Source: Liolophura sinensis (taxonomy: Eukaryota > Mollusca > Polyplacophora > Chitonida > Chitonidae). From it: DNA of 64,000 bases. The notes under the pieces were generated by a model. The model was not told where the DNA came from. It did no database searches and worked only from the letters and a program-made list of their open reading frames with translations. The stretch lies in contig NC_088301.1 of NCBI RefSeq assembly GCF_032854445.1, positions 27,018,402 through 27,082,401 on the forward strand, written 5' to 3'. Position numbers and translations under genes: made by a program. How positions within the stretch are numbered: the stretch's first letter is position 1; the number at the start of each line of letters is the position of its first letter. Positions 24,646 through 34,559 of the stretch are shown piece after piece.

Positions 24646-26862
24646 GAGGATGCCGAGACGGGAAATCCTGGAAACTGTTTGGATGGGAATTCAACCCATA
24701 GCTTATCAAAGATTTGGAAGGACACTTTTGGCGAAGGAAGTCTCTGTAAAGGAACAGAAGAGTCCAGTTCTGATACCGCGGTGTTGTCCGAAGCGGCCTC
24801 AACCGATACACAAGGCGGTGTCAGCGTGGGCATCGCTAACGCATCATGTGGTGAACAAGTTGCTGGAGTCCCATCGGAAAAAACGGAAAATGCAGTCATA
24901 AACAACTCGAACTTAGAGATAACAGACACCAAAGAAACGTGCAATGAAGACAGTGCAGACACAGACCCCCTGAAAGACGTTCCAGTAAATCCTCTATGTA
25001 AAATTGTCTCTCGTCCCAGAAGCATGTCAATGAGTCACTTTCCACGCAAACGTCAGGAAGTGAATGACAAAGATTTTGCAAAGACGTCTAGATCTTCGGC
25101 GGATGACATTCTGTCTGCAAATTCTGCTACAAATTCAGCCCGTTTGAGAAGAAAAGAGAGTATATTCGAGGGTGTAGATATCAGTGTTGAAGGTCCTAAT
25201 CCTGTCCACGCTATCCTAATGCAGTACAGTCTGCTTTCATCGACACAATCTATGCCGTCAGTGTGCTCAACACTTCCAAGGCGTCACAGTAACTCACCCT
25301 GCAAGCCACCATCTCGTGTGCAATCAGAAAGTGACACCTCAAGCAGTAAGGACAGTGTTTTCTCTCAAACCGACACGATAACCAGCAGTACACAGACTCA
25401 AGACATAACTGAAAGCAAAGAAACTGAAAATGTTGCCACCCAGTCAGATGGTACAAGCAACAGTCCGTCTGACAAAACCGCGCCAGATTCACACAGACAC
25501 ACCAAACGCGAAGATTCGGCTGAGTGTCGCATCACGAGAACATTGTCACACTCCCACGTGGGACACTCGGACAGTTTTCGTAGAAGTGTTCCATTTAAAT
25601 CTCATTCAATGTTGCGCTTTCCTGATACAAAGAGTACTAAGGATAGTGACAATTCTAAAGCGAGAGAAGACAAACAGGCAAAAGAAGAGAAAGGTGTTTT
25701 GGAGCAGCCTAAAAGTGAAGAAAATGTGTACGAGACAATACGATCCTATTCCTTCTCAGACAATCTGCTGTCTTCAAGTTCATCCCGGAAGAAGGATCAC
25801 ATTCATTCTGCAAAGGGTAATGTGGAGTGCAAAAATATCCCGCGGTCTACTCCACAAAGGCCGACTTTACCGAGTCGCGCGCGTGTTGGACATTCGTTAG
25901 CAAATATTCGTGACAGGTCTTTCTCCGCTTCTCGAACACTATCTCCCAATACAATGAGTCAGTCATCAACTGGTTTATCATCCAGAAGATCCACTTTGCC
26001 CAAAGAGAACTCCATGTCATCGTTTGGCTCCACAGGTATGTTATCGCGAGTAAACAGTGTGACGTCTTCAAAAAGATCTGTCCCAGACGGAGCCAATTCC
26101 GGAAAGAAAATCCGTCGGTTTGGCGTGCCCTTGGACTCTAAATTGATACAGAATCTGCTCACCCGACGAGACAAATCTAAACCTGTCGTATCTCACAACT
26201 GTGACACTAGATCCAAAGAGCCAAATGTTGCTGAAAACAACTGTATGAAACCTAACTCTACCAAAGAAAATGCATATCTTTCATTTAAGTCGTGTTCACT
26301 GGACCTGTCAAACGATGAATATGGTATGGCGAGGCTTTTAGAATCGGGCGACAGACCTGGCTTGCCAGAGGCAAAGACAGTCCTGGATGAAGTAGACGAC
26401 GAATATGGTATGTCAATCTTGCTGGATTCCTCTAAAACCTTAACGTCTACACCTCTGATGGCGAAGAGGGAGAGAGGAAGAGTTTCATCGCTGACCAAGC
26501 ACAGCCTTGGTTCCGATGAAGGTTACTGTCCTTCTCAAGGCAGTAACACCCCTGCCTCACGACGACGACGTCCACATAAAATCAGCATTAGATCAGACCA
26601 TACTTGGATATCCACCGACATGGAAGAGAGCGACATCACACATCACAGCAGCCAAATATCGCCCTACGCTGTGTCCTCACCTACCAATACAATGTTCGGT
26701 TTTAAGGGTTTCCCAGCGAACAGACACGCAGGCGGTTCCGACAGCAGCGGCGCAAACTCGTCACATGGGAGAATTTCGCCGGAATGGGACATGCGCAGTC
26801 GAAGATCGTCGTCTGTTTCTTTCCTGTCTCTCTCGACGGATGTTCCTGAGTCTTCTCTATAG
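24646..26862 (+). CDS. Large last coding exon of the same unrecognised gene; serine-rich disordered protein
   Basis: It is open for 738 codons from a strong acceptor (TTTTCCTTCCAG|GAG, phase 0) to TAG at 26860-26862. This is by far the longest open frame in the window. Joined to the 14582-14896 exon it would give about 843 residues. The sequence is Ser/Thr-rich and polar, with no membrane segment, signal peptide or familiar domain. It has many basic-plus-serine motifs (SRPRSMSMSHFPRKR, LPRRHSNSP, MRSRRSSSVSFLSLS) of the kind phosphorylated by basophilic kinases. A conserved-looking segment KIRRFGVPLDSKLIQNLLTR lies at about residues 593-612 of the joined protein. A duplicated motif DEYGM(A/S)xLL(E/D)S lies at about 662-672 and 690-700. 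It could be a scaffold, a cytoskeletal regulator, or the tail of a larger protein if internal exons exist; these are guesses. Confidence 0.75.
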   Translation, partial: EDAETGNPGNCLDGNSTHSLSKIWKDTFGEGSLCKGTEESSSDTAVLSEAASTDTQGGVSVGIANASCGEQVAGVPSEKTENAVINNSNLEITDTKETCNEDSADTDPLKDVPVNPLCKIVSRPRSMSMSHFPRKRQEVNDKDFAKTSRSSADDILSANSATNSARLRRKESIFEGVDISVEGPNPVHAILMQYSLLSSTQSMPSVCSTLPRRHSNSPCKPPSRVQSESDTSSSKDSVFSQTDTITSSTQTQDITESKETENVATQSDGTSNSPSDKTAPDSHRHTKREDSAECRITRTLSHSHVGHSDSFRRSVPFKSHSMLRFPDTKSTKDSDNSKAREDKQAKEEKGVLEQPKSEENVYETIRSYSFSDNLLSSSSSRKKDHIHSAKGNVECKNIPRSTPQRPTLPSRARVGHSLANIRDRSFSASRTLSPNTMSQSSTGLSSRRSTLPKENSMSSFGSTGMLSRVNSVTSSKRSVPDGANSGKKIRRFGVPLDSKLIQNLLTRRDKSKPVVSHNCDTRSKEPNVAENNCMKPNSTKENAYLSFKSCSLDLSNDEYGMARLLESGDRPGLPEAKTVLDEVDDEYGMSILLDSSKTLTSTPLMAKRERGRVSSLTKHSLGSDEGYCPSQGSNTPASRRRRPHKISIRSDHTWISTDMEESDITHHSSQISPYAVSSPTNTMFGFKGFPANRHAGGSDSSGANSSHGRISPEWDMRSRRSSSVSFLSLSTDVPESSL

Positions 26863-27294
26863 GCTATTTTGATTATCATTTCGCTTTCGACATTTATATC
26901 TCAGTGGTGCTTCTCTTGTCATAGCGCGAACAAGGCATCTGGTGCTTATCAGTTACATGACTGAATGATGTTTTGCACATTGTATTTTTCATTCAACTGT
27001 TACTCTTGTGAATATTTGTTCAATGATGTGTTCATACTTTGCTTTTGATATACGATTCAGATTTTCAAATTTGTACAGAATAATTGGAAATGTAAGCATA
27101 AGACATTATAAAAAGCAAACTGTGATCAAGTGACTGACATACACATGTATCTCAACAAATGACGTCAGTGGCGATCCGCGAGGTCGAGTATTGTGATACT
27201 GCATGTATTTGTACATGAATGTTGCCTGGAGGAAACTGAGGTGAGAACTACCAAACTTCGAGCGAAAAGGACACGTTTAATGTTTTTTCATTGG

Positions 27295-27345
27295 ATTAAA
27301 TCCAGAAGTCCTCTGCGAGTCTCAAATTTCCGATTTTGAATTAAA
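27295..27345 (+). terminator. Candidate polyadenylation signals
   Basis: ATTAAA occurs at 27295-27300 and 27340-27345, about 430-480 bp after the stop codon of the unknown gene. A canonical AATAAA occurs only at 28088-28093. None is proven. Confidence 0.3.
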
Positions 27346-27499
27346 AAGGAATGGCTTACACATAATACATATAGAGCTTTGACTTGTTTTTTCTTCTTGT
27401 TGTTGTTGTTGTCTAGAATTTTATCACAGAATTTAAAAAAGAACTTTTCCCGCTTGAATTAAGTCGGACGTAAGCTGGTGGTCATTCTTAGGACAATAT

Positions 27500-27640
27500 T
27501 ATGTCAAACTGATGAAATATTCATTTACTAATATTTGATTGATATATAACGTTGTGATTGAGAATGTTTCAATCATATGACTGCTGCCAGATTTGTTTGT
27601 GAAGTGCCCGGAGTGAACCACGGACCTTTTCCATGTATCT
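27500..27640 (-). mobile_element. Degenerate SINE-like fragment (family D)
   Basis: TTTGATTGATATATAACG, then TCATATGACTGCTGCCAG, then AAGTGCCCGGAGTGAACCAC match the order seen at 32935-33060 (TTTGATGGTTGTTTAACG … GAGTGCCCGGAGTAAACCAC). I treat these as copies of one diverged family with a tail related to SINE A. Confidence 0.45.
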
Positions 27641-27765
27641 GATTATCATCCTGACTTAAAGCCACAGCCGAAACAGTAAGATCATGCGAACATGCGATCT
27701 CTTGGGTTAAAGGCCGCAGGGTGTCAGCGGTTTAGTGATCTGAGTCAGTGAGGCCCTCTCAGCTT

Positions 27766-27990
27766 GATGAGTGAGTGAGTGCTTGGGTTTAACGTCGTGC
27801 TCAATAATTTTTCAGTCTTATGACGACGAAGGAATCCTTAGAGTGCATGCAATGTGCCTCCATGTTTCAGGACGGATTTCCACCGCTCTTTTATCTAGTG
27901 CTGCTTCACTGATACGGGTCAACCAGTCGTTGCACTATCCCCTTCATGCTGAACACCAAGCGAGGAAGTTACAACTCCCCTGTTTGATTA
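27766..27990 (-). mobile_element. SINE family C copy with internal deletion
   Basis: GAGTGAGTGAGTGCTTGGG and GTTTAACGTCGTGCTCAATA begin the element, followed by the family C body to GAGGAAGTTACAACTC. Relative to the 8066 and 43361 copies it lacks the segment between GCTTCACTGAGACG and ATACTGATACGGG. The break falls on the shared bases ACTGA. Confidence 0.8.
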
Positions 27991-28009
27991 GAGAAAAGCT
28001 CAATGGCGT

Positions 28010-28730
28010 GCGACGTATTTGCTGACGTAAGATGGGGAGTTATTTGTGACGGTGCTGCTCCTCCCAGCATACTGACTGCCGCTTTTAAATAAAGTATTGA
28101 AAAGTACCGCGTATAAAAAGAGGTCAAATATTGAAGAACATAATGTTATTAATTTAGCTTGTCAGTGAGATGAATGAGCTGCAGAGTTACTTTCTGGTGA
28201 AATTTACCAGAGTCATTTATATCACCTTTTGGAAGATGAAAGCCTCATCGTATGTAACATGAAGACAGATATGACGTTTCTTAGCAATCTTTTAAGGACA
28301 ATACCGTTTTTCTTTTTTGCATTTTCCCAACTCTTATACATGCGTTTGCCGAAGACACCAGACATGACACCCCACCAACTCACATGATAACAGCCGACAT
28401 CTAACATGCTCTTTCCGCTTTGGGCGCAGTAGCCAGATCTAAATCTCACTATCAGTGCAAGGAGCGAGGAAATCAGAGAAAACTACGGTGACTGCGACAT
28501 GACTGGCCAGGATAAGTTGGCTGCTCTATGACCAATGCTTTATTTAAGAACTCAGCGATGATCATTCGACCTTATGTGTAAAGGACTGCTGGATCTGTTT
28601 CAGAGTGGGGAACGCTTTGTTCCAATATGGCAGTTATCGGGCCTCCAGTTTTCTTATTACTAATTTGCTTGTAATGAATTCTCTTCTACTCCTGTGGTTT
28701 GTTGATTGATTTATTGATCAATTTGTTTAT
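28010..28730. other. Non-coding stretch
   Basis: No recognisable gene or repeat apart from scattered AT-rich sequence. Short open frames on both strands lack support. Confidence 0.5.
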
Positions 28731-28734
28731 TTAT

Positions 28735-28812
28735 TGATTGATTTCTTGACTTTAATTGCCGTTTAACACCAAACTCAAGTATTTTTCTTAATCATACGAT
28801 AGTGGGCTGCTT
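28735..28812 (-). mobile_element. Family D SINE-like tail fragment
   Basis: A TTGATTGATT-rich start, then AATTGCCGTTTAACACCAAA, then CTCAAGTATTTTTC and ATACGATAGTGG recall the tail of the SINE A/D families. It is truncated and diverged. Confidence 0.5.
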
Positions 28813-29422
28813 TCAGGTAGATGTAACCTGCGTTCATTGTAAACAAGATGGCAAAGAGAGAGAGGGTTCACTTTCTGTGTGTTAAGTTATCAACCCATTT
28901 TCATGCCCGCTTAAAACACATATACAGAACACTTATATTTATTTTGCATGTGTTTGGATTTGCTGCGGTAATGGTTATGCCGATGTCAGTGGTTCTGTTT
29001 TGTAGCTTTCAGTTAATATCATTATATTAGCTCTTGTGCCACTCGGCTGAGAGTTTACTACTGAGCAAGATATTAATCGTAGAGATTTGCAAACACGGAT
29101 GAATAGATCGAAGCGTGATTATAAATGGTGGCAATGTCAGTTCACACTGTTAAGCGCACTGCGCTGGGAGCTGGATTCGGGTAACAGTTCGATGGCTGCA
29201 AGGCAGGAATAGCGCTTTGGCCGACCAATGAAATGGAATAACAGAAAAAATAGCGAAGTCTTCAAAAGTACAACCAAAACGCGAACAGGAAATATACAAG
29301 AAAATATTTTAGAGCAAGAAACCGGTTGAATATATAGAAAGTAAGATGTTTCACTGTCCGGGTATGTGCGTTCAATACGATTAAACTGTTTATGCAAGTG
29401 AGCAAAGTTTTGCACACACATT

Positions 29423-29500
29423 CTTTATTTATTTGATTGGTGCTTAACACCATAGTAAACATTTTTTTCACTAATGCCATGGTTACCAATATCATGAGTG
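29423..29500 (-). mobile_element. Family D SINE-like tail fragment
   Basis: TTTATTTATTTGATTGGTGC, then TTAACACCATAGTAAAC and TTTTTCACTAATGCCATGG. The tail is recognisable but the body is quickly lost. The flanking 28848-29422 and 29505-30900 contain no supportable gene. Confidence 0.5.
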
Positions 29501-30918
29501 GCGCAGTAATGCATGTACATATATTAAATTCCTCCGCCTCAGCCACATAGACCAAATAAAGTTAGGCTAACGAGACTTAGTGTGTGGCCCTATAACGCTT
29601 CATTTAATTCTACAAGAGCATTTTACACTTCGATACACCTTCTGCAAGTTCATGAAAAAAAGTTCAGATTTATTCGGACTAAACACGCCTGAGTCAGAGG
29701 GACATACCAGTATATACTCTGTAGTTGTACGTGTGTTGTATAATTTCTCTCGACAAGGCTGGCTAGAGCTTGTCTCATTTGGAGTCATCATATTGACTTG
29801 CGACTCGGGTTACATGCAATTACACCGTATCCACTTCTTAAACGGATAATACAACAGTTGTATGCGAACAATTTTGATTTGGCCGATTAGTGCAACCACA
29901 AGGGGATCATTTAATGGTAAATCATAATGGGACATATATAATCAAAACTTGAATGCATAACAAAGATAACTGTACTTGTTCTAGTGCCAGACAAAGACAT
30001 CTCAACAAAATAATTAGTATTTTGTCAGAAAAAGAAATATGGATCAACTCAGTAAGACCCGTTTTTCAGTATGACACAAAATTTAGTTTCGTTATTACGA
30101 GCTTATTTTTGATTATATAATGCCATGATTGATAACGTGATCCAAGTTAGAAACGTGAGTTTCTTATAATGAAAATACCTATTCTTTCAAGAGTTTTGGT
30201 GTACATATAAGCAATGGTAAGAAATGGTCAAGCGAAACCATAATGGTCTTCTTACCACACGAGCTAAAGTTGCTGTTTTTCTTGCAGATTGCCTGCGGTT
30301 CCTAAGATGACGAGGATGAGTCGACATAATGCAAGAGTTGTTGCCATAGGTCATTCGGCAAGAGGACGATCGAGAGCCGTTCTTCTTTGCTAGGGGAGTT
30401 GAGCAAGTCATGTGAATGTGATGACATGAAATCTTAACTGGAAGCAGTTTGTCGGGAGGTGAATGTAACTGTAAATGTAAATATTCTGTCTATTTTAGAG
30501 TGTAAAGTTGTTGTGTTTTTTTGGCCTGTAACCCGCCATTTTTGATGTGCAGGTGCACGCTTGGTAGGAAAATTATGGAAAATGGTTAATCTAGGCAAAT
30601 ATGAGTTTTATTGATGAAAGTATGAAATTCTTGGTGAAAGGTCTCAAGGTATAAGGTAGTGTTTTGCGTGGTACCGATGGAAAGTCGTTTTATACCGTCT
30701 TATATGTATATAGGAGGCTGGTATGGGGAATATATAGGGATTACGGACTGGATACGAGCGCCTGTAATACGGACGCCAAACTACATGACATGATTTCATC
30801 TGGAATCATTAGATTATCTTTTTGGACAATATGAATGGTTAAGCATTTTATTTGTTCCAACTTGCGTGTCTTTTGCTGCTTAGTACATATATACATTAAT
30901 TTGACTTAAAATCGTCAG

Positions 30919-31183
30919 GGGGCCTCCGTGGCTCAGTCGGTTAGCGTGCCAGCGCAGCGTAATGACCCAGGAGCCTCTCACCAATGCGGTCGCTGCGAGT
31001 TCAAGTCCAGCTCATGCTGGCTTCCTCTCCGCCCGCAAGTGGGAAGGTTTGGCAGCAACCTGCGGATGGTCGTGGGTTTCCCCCGGGCTGTGCCCGGTTT
31101 CCACCCACCATAATGCTGGCCGCCGTCGTATAAGTGAAATATTCTTGAGTACGGCGTAAAACACCAATCAAAAAAAAAAATAA
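30919..31183 (+). mobile_element. SINE A, full-length, near-consensus, with perfect TSD
   Basis: A complete copy. The head GGCCTCCGTGGCTCAGTCGG is followed by a B-box-like GAGTTCAAGTCC, the conserved body and the tail TTGAGTACGGCGTAAAACAC ending in an A run. It is bounded by a perfect 12-bp duplication TAAAATCGTCAG at 30907-30918 and 31184-31195. The intact head and A-run tail make this one of the youngest copies, and a good reference for the family. Confidence 0.95.
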
Positions 31184-31269
31184 TAAAATCGTCAGTTTTT
31201 GCATGGATGGTACATATATTTTTCTTTCTATTAAAAGCGTCCATTTTTGACCTCTAATTTGGCAACCCC

Positions 31270-31375
31270 TTGCAGGGCGCGGTTTGAAGTAAACCGCGAC
31301 CTTCGTGCCCCCGCGGAAAACGCGGAAGTCGCTGACTTCGCGTAACTGCGCCCTCCGCGATCTTCTAAACATATA
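31270..31375. repeat. GC-rich block of short inverted repeats
   Basis: In an AT-rich setting this block carries adjacent small stems: GCGGTTT…AAACCGC, CCGCGGAAAACGCGG and GAAGTCGCTGACTTC. It may be the core of a fold-back transposon or another structured repeat. I have no second copy in the window to define it. Confidence 0.45.
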
Positions 31376-31668
31376 CCGGCATTGGGACTGGCCTGTCGTG
31401 AGAGTAAACCATACATCAATAGTATGACCGAAATAATGTTTACAGAGACATCAAAATCGTAAGCAAAGAAGCACATGCGCATTATACTACTATCTAAAGA
31501 GACGGTAAGGCTATTTTCTGCTTTAATCATTTCATTTCAGTTTTGAAAAGGTCTTTTCACGGAAACTATATATTTAGTTCACATATTTTTGTGAGGTTCT
31601 GGGCTTGGTATTATAGCATCACGAATGCATCGTCGACGCTATTTTCGTTTGTATTAAAACCTACTGGT

Positions 31669-31945
31669 CGGTTGTCAATTTGGCACTTATTTTAAATCAC
31701 ATCTATACTGCGACCACACCTTCCGCAAATGCTATACAACCAGAATGTGGTCAGCATAGCATATGTCTGGACTTCATACTCTATATCAACACAGAACGGG
31801 GACATATCACACCTTCGTCCCGTAATGTCTTATAGTCAGTTGTCAACTTGACACGTTTTTGAATCATATCTCTATGTCGATCAAGCCCATACCGCAGACA
31901 CCGTTCAGTAAAGTAGTCAGAATGTGGTCAACGTGAATTGCTTTC
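31669..31945. repeat. Diverged tandem duplication (~175 bp unit)
   Basis: GTTGTCAATTTGGCAC … AAATCACATCTATACTG … CAGAATGTGGTCAGC (31673-31758) is echoed by GTTGTCAACTTGACACG … GAATCATATCTCTATG … CAGAATGTGGTCAACG (31840-31940). The order and spacing are conserved with many substitutions. Confidence 0.65.
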
Positions 31946-32189
31946 CGGACAAAACCGAGCATTGTCGAACTGTTATCCGAGTGTGGCCGAGAGTGGAATG
32001 TTAATTCGGAGAGCTTTTACCTATGTTAGCGAGCCAGTCTGAATGAGCTGGCTTTTGTTCAGTAGACGGATGAACCTGAACAGAGGCACTGACGAGTCAA
32101 TGACACGCTTTGTAGGTACACTTTTCCTGGCATTAGTCGCATTCCGTCTCCGCATTCTGACCACAGTGAAGAATTTCACAACTGTCACT

Positions 32190-32279
32190 GACAAGTCTGC
32201 TGGAGGTATGGCGGTAAATGACAAGTCTGCTGGAGGTATGGCCGTAAATGACAAGTTTGCTGGAGGTATGGCGGTAAAC
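32190..32279 (+). repeat. 30-bp tandem repeat, three units
   Basis: Three units of GACAAGTCTGCTGGAGGTAT… with only a few substitutions. The unit length is a multiple of three, so an 86-codon open frame at 32043-32303 reads as (DKSAGGMAVN)x3. There is no other evidence that this frame is a gene. Confidence 0.9.
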
Positions 32280-32711
32280 AAAAAAAACCATGAATACATT
32301 TAAGACTGACACGTTTATAAATATAAGCACACTGCAGTTCTGTTTCACCGTACACAACGCACCTTTTTCCTGAATGATTTAGTACGATAAGATCCTCTTA
32401 ATTAAATCCAAGGCAATTTCCGCATCCGTTCATTTAAATAAGAAACAGCATTTTGTTAATAACCTTGACAAAGAATTTATTGAATGCTGTCTTATGTAAA
32501 TGCAATAAATTTTAATATTAACCATACCAACTAATAACTTGACGCTATTTTTTTTCTCGTTGTCGGATTTCCCTGACCGGAAGGTCGACCCATCTTAATG
32601 CATTGCTTTCATGGTAATAACTGCATTATACCTTTTTCCTTGGAGTACATGCAACTATATATAGCCGTACACTTTGCCTTACCATAGTGGTTTTTCTCTC
32701 TTCATTTGAGT

Positions 32712-32934
32712 AGGCTAGCGCTCTAGCGCAGCGTAATGACCCAGAAGCCTCTCATCAATGCGGTCGCTGTGCGTTCAAGTCCAGCACATGCTGGCTTCCT
32801 CTCCGACCATACGTGGGTAGGTCTTCCAGCAACGTGCGGAAGGTCGTAGGTTTCCCCGGATTCTGCCTGGTTTCCTCTCACCGTAATGCTGACCGCCGTC
32901 GCATAAGTGAAATTTTCTTCAGTATAAATAAATC
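32712..32934 (+). mobile_element. SINE A, head-truncated diverged copy
   Basis: It begins within the head (GCTAGCGCTCTAGCGCAGCG), has GCGTTCAAGTCCAGCACATG, the conserved body, and ends ATAAGTGAAATTTTCTTCAG with AAATAAAT. Its tail abuts a family D fragment. Confidence 0.85.
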
Positions 32935-33110
32935 TATTCATTTGATGGTTGTTTAACGCCATACTCAAAAGTTTTTGACTTCTGCGATGGGGATTTTGCA
33001 GTTTTATGGATGCAGGAACCTGAGTGCCCGGAGTAAACCACTGGCTTTCGCCAAACTTTCCAATGAAATAATGGACAGGGAGCAATCTGATGGTGGTCGT
33101 GGGTTTTACC
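32935..33110 (-). mobile_element. Family D SINE-like element
   Basis: The tail TTTGATGGTTGTTTAACGCC, then CATACTCAAAAGTTTTTGAC, a body with TTTTATGGATGCAGG, then GAGTGCCCGGAGTAAACCAC and GTCGTGGGTTTTACCCTGGC. It resembles SINE A at both ends but has a different centre. It abuts the previous SINE tail to tail. Confidence 0.55.
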
Positions 33111-33131
33111 CTGGCACTGTCCAGTTTCCTG

Positions 33132-33510
33132 GTTATGGTTATGAGTAGAACGCGTCTCGTGTGCCTGCATGGTTGTTAGTAGAACGCGCCTCGTGTGCCT
33201 GCATGGTTGTTAGTAGAATGCTCCTCGTGTGCCTGCATGGTTATGAGTAGAATGCGCCTCGTGTGCCTGCATCATTATGAGTATAACGCGTCTCGTGTGC
33301 TTGCATGGCTATGAGTATGACGTGTGTCGTGTGCCTGCATGGCAATGAGTATAATGCGCCTCGTGTGCCTGCATGGTTACGAGTATAACGCGCCTCGTCC
33401 GCCTGTGTATTGTTATGAGTATAACGCACTTTGTGTGCCTGCCTGCATGGTTATGAGTATAACGCACTTTGTGTGCTGCCTGCATGGTTATGAGTATAAC
33501 GCACCGTGCT
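33132..33510 (+). repeat. 34-38 bp minisatellite, about 11 units
   Basis: Units such as GGTTATGAGTAGAACGCGTC followed by TCGTGTGCCTGCAT repeat head to tail. Later units change to GTATAACGCACTTTGTG and become 36-38 bp through extra GCCT bases. The units at the left use AGTAGAA and those at the right use AGTATAA, so the array expanded in at least two phases. Overlapping open frames on both strands are repeat artefacts. Confidence 0.9.
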
Positions 33511-34229
33511 CACTGTGTTTCGTTCCCTACCTATATATAATCAAATATATACAAAAAATCTGCTCATCTGTCTTTCTGCCTGTCCTTCGATTTTCTGCTG
33601 AGGCTCTAAAGAAGTGCAGGGTGGAGTACTGAAAAAAATGCGGACGCAAATTACGCAAATCTCTTCAAGTGGTACTGCCTCTACATACGTGGGTTTATAC
33701 ACAAAAGCTGCATTCTCCAGATTCCTGTAGTGGCAGTAAAACTGAGAGAGAGTGGTATTCGAGTTGACAACATGCACAAGACTTGCACGATGTTTGTCAC
33801 ACTCTAACAATGTGAGATTGTGGCCACAAAGGTCAATGGATTCTCGTCACAGTGCCTATGTCTCAGATTAAGCCAATCTGGCGGCCTGAAGAATGTATGT
33901 TTTACAGTCATCAACCCCTATATCTTCCACGACTATAGTTTGGTTAGAGTTAAGACTAAGCTACTATTTGTTTTACTGTGGAGATTAGGCCAAGGAAGGG
34001 CATAAAGCGGGAAATTCGGTCAAGATTTCGTCGAAATTTCAGTTGAGATTTAATTGAGATTTGGTCGAAATTTACCAGTTACGCGTGATATTCCAACGAG
34101 AAGAGGAGGACACGAGAACAATGCAGTCAGCAATACAGGGTTGTATCTGAAACGGAGGCTTTTTCAAATTTGACCCGTTGATCCAACATAACGATCCCTA
34201 AAATGTAGCGAGATGGGAACCTAAATTAA

Positions 34230-34503
34230 TTTATTTGATTTATTTATTTCATTGGTATTTTATGCCGTACTCAAGAATATTTCACGTGTACGACGGCGGT
34301 CAGCGTTATGGTGGGAGGAAAACGGACAGAGTCCGGGGGGAAACCCACAACCATCCGCAGGTTGCTGACAGACCTTCCCACCTACGGCCGGAGAGGAAGC
34401 CAGCTTGAACTGGACAACTCACAGCGACCGCATTGGCGAGAGGCTCCTGGGTCATTGCGTCACATTGGCGTGCAAAACACCTCCACCACAGAGGCCCCAC
34501 CCT
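34230..34503 (-). mobile_element. SINE A, nearly full-length copy
   Basis: The tail TTGGTATTTTATGCCGTACT is at the left and the head complement CACAGAGGCCCCACCC at the right, with the whole body between. A probable target-site duplication CCTAAATTAA / CCTACATTAA (34220-34229 and 34504-34513) differs at one base. Confidence 0.85.
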
Positions 34504-34559
34504 CCTACATTAACTGGTTGGCTGATTGTTGTTTAAAGAAGATATTTTGACAACAACAA

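Noticed and set aside
24609-26879. Many - strand and shifted frames of 60-156 codons across the large exon
   Set aside because: All overlap the 738-codon frame and lack independent support.
30919-31010. tRNA-like sequence at SINE heads
   Set aside because: The heads are diverged and carry extra bases, cannot form a proper cloverleaf by eye, and are attached to SINE bodies, so they are not tRNA genes.
30919-31372. Frames of 61-123 codons over SINE A copies, here and at 3211, 34306, 40272, 47311, 58535 and 59102
   Set aside because: They recur at every SINE A copy because they translate the SINE, not a gene.
33132-33510. Regularly repeated 34-bp units resembling a CRISPR array
   Set aside because: There are no unique spacers between units, and the context is eukaryotic. 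It is a minisatellite.
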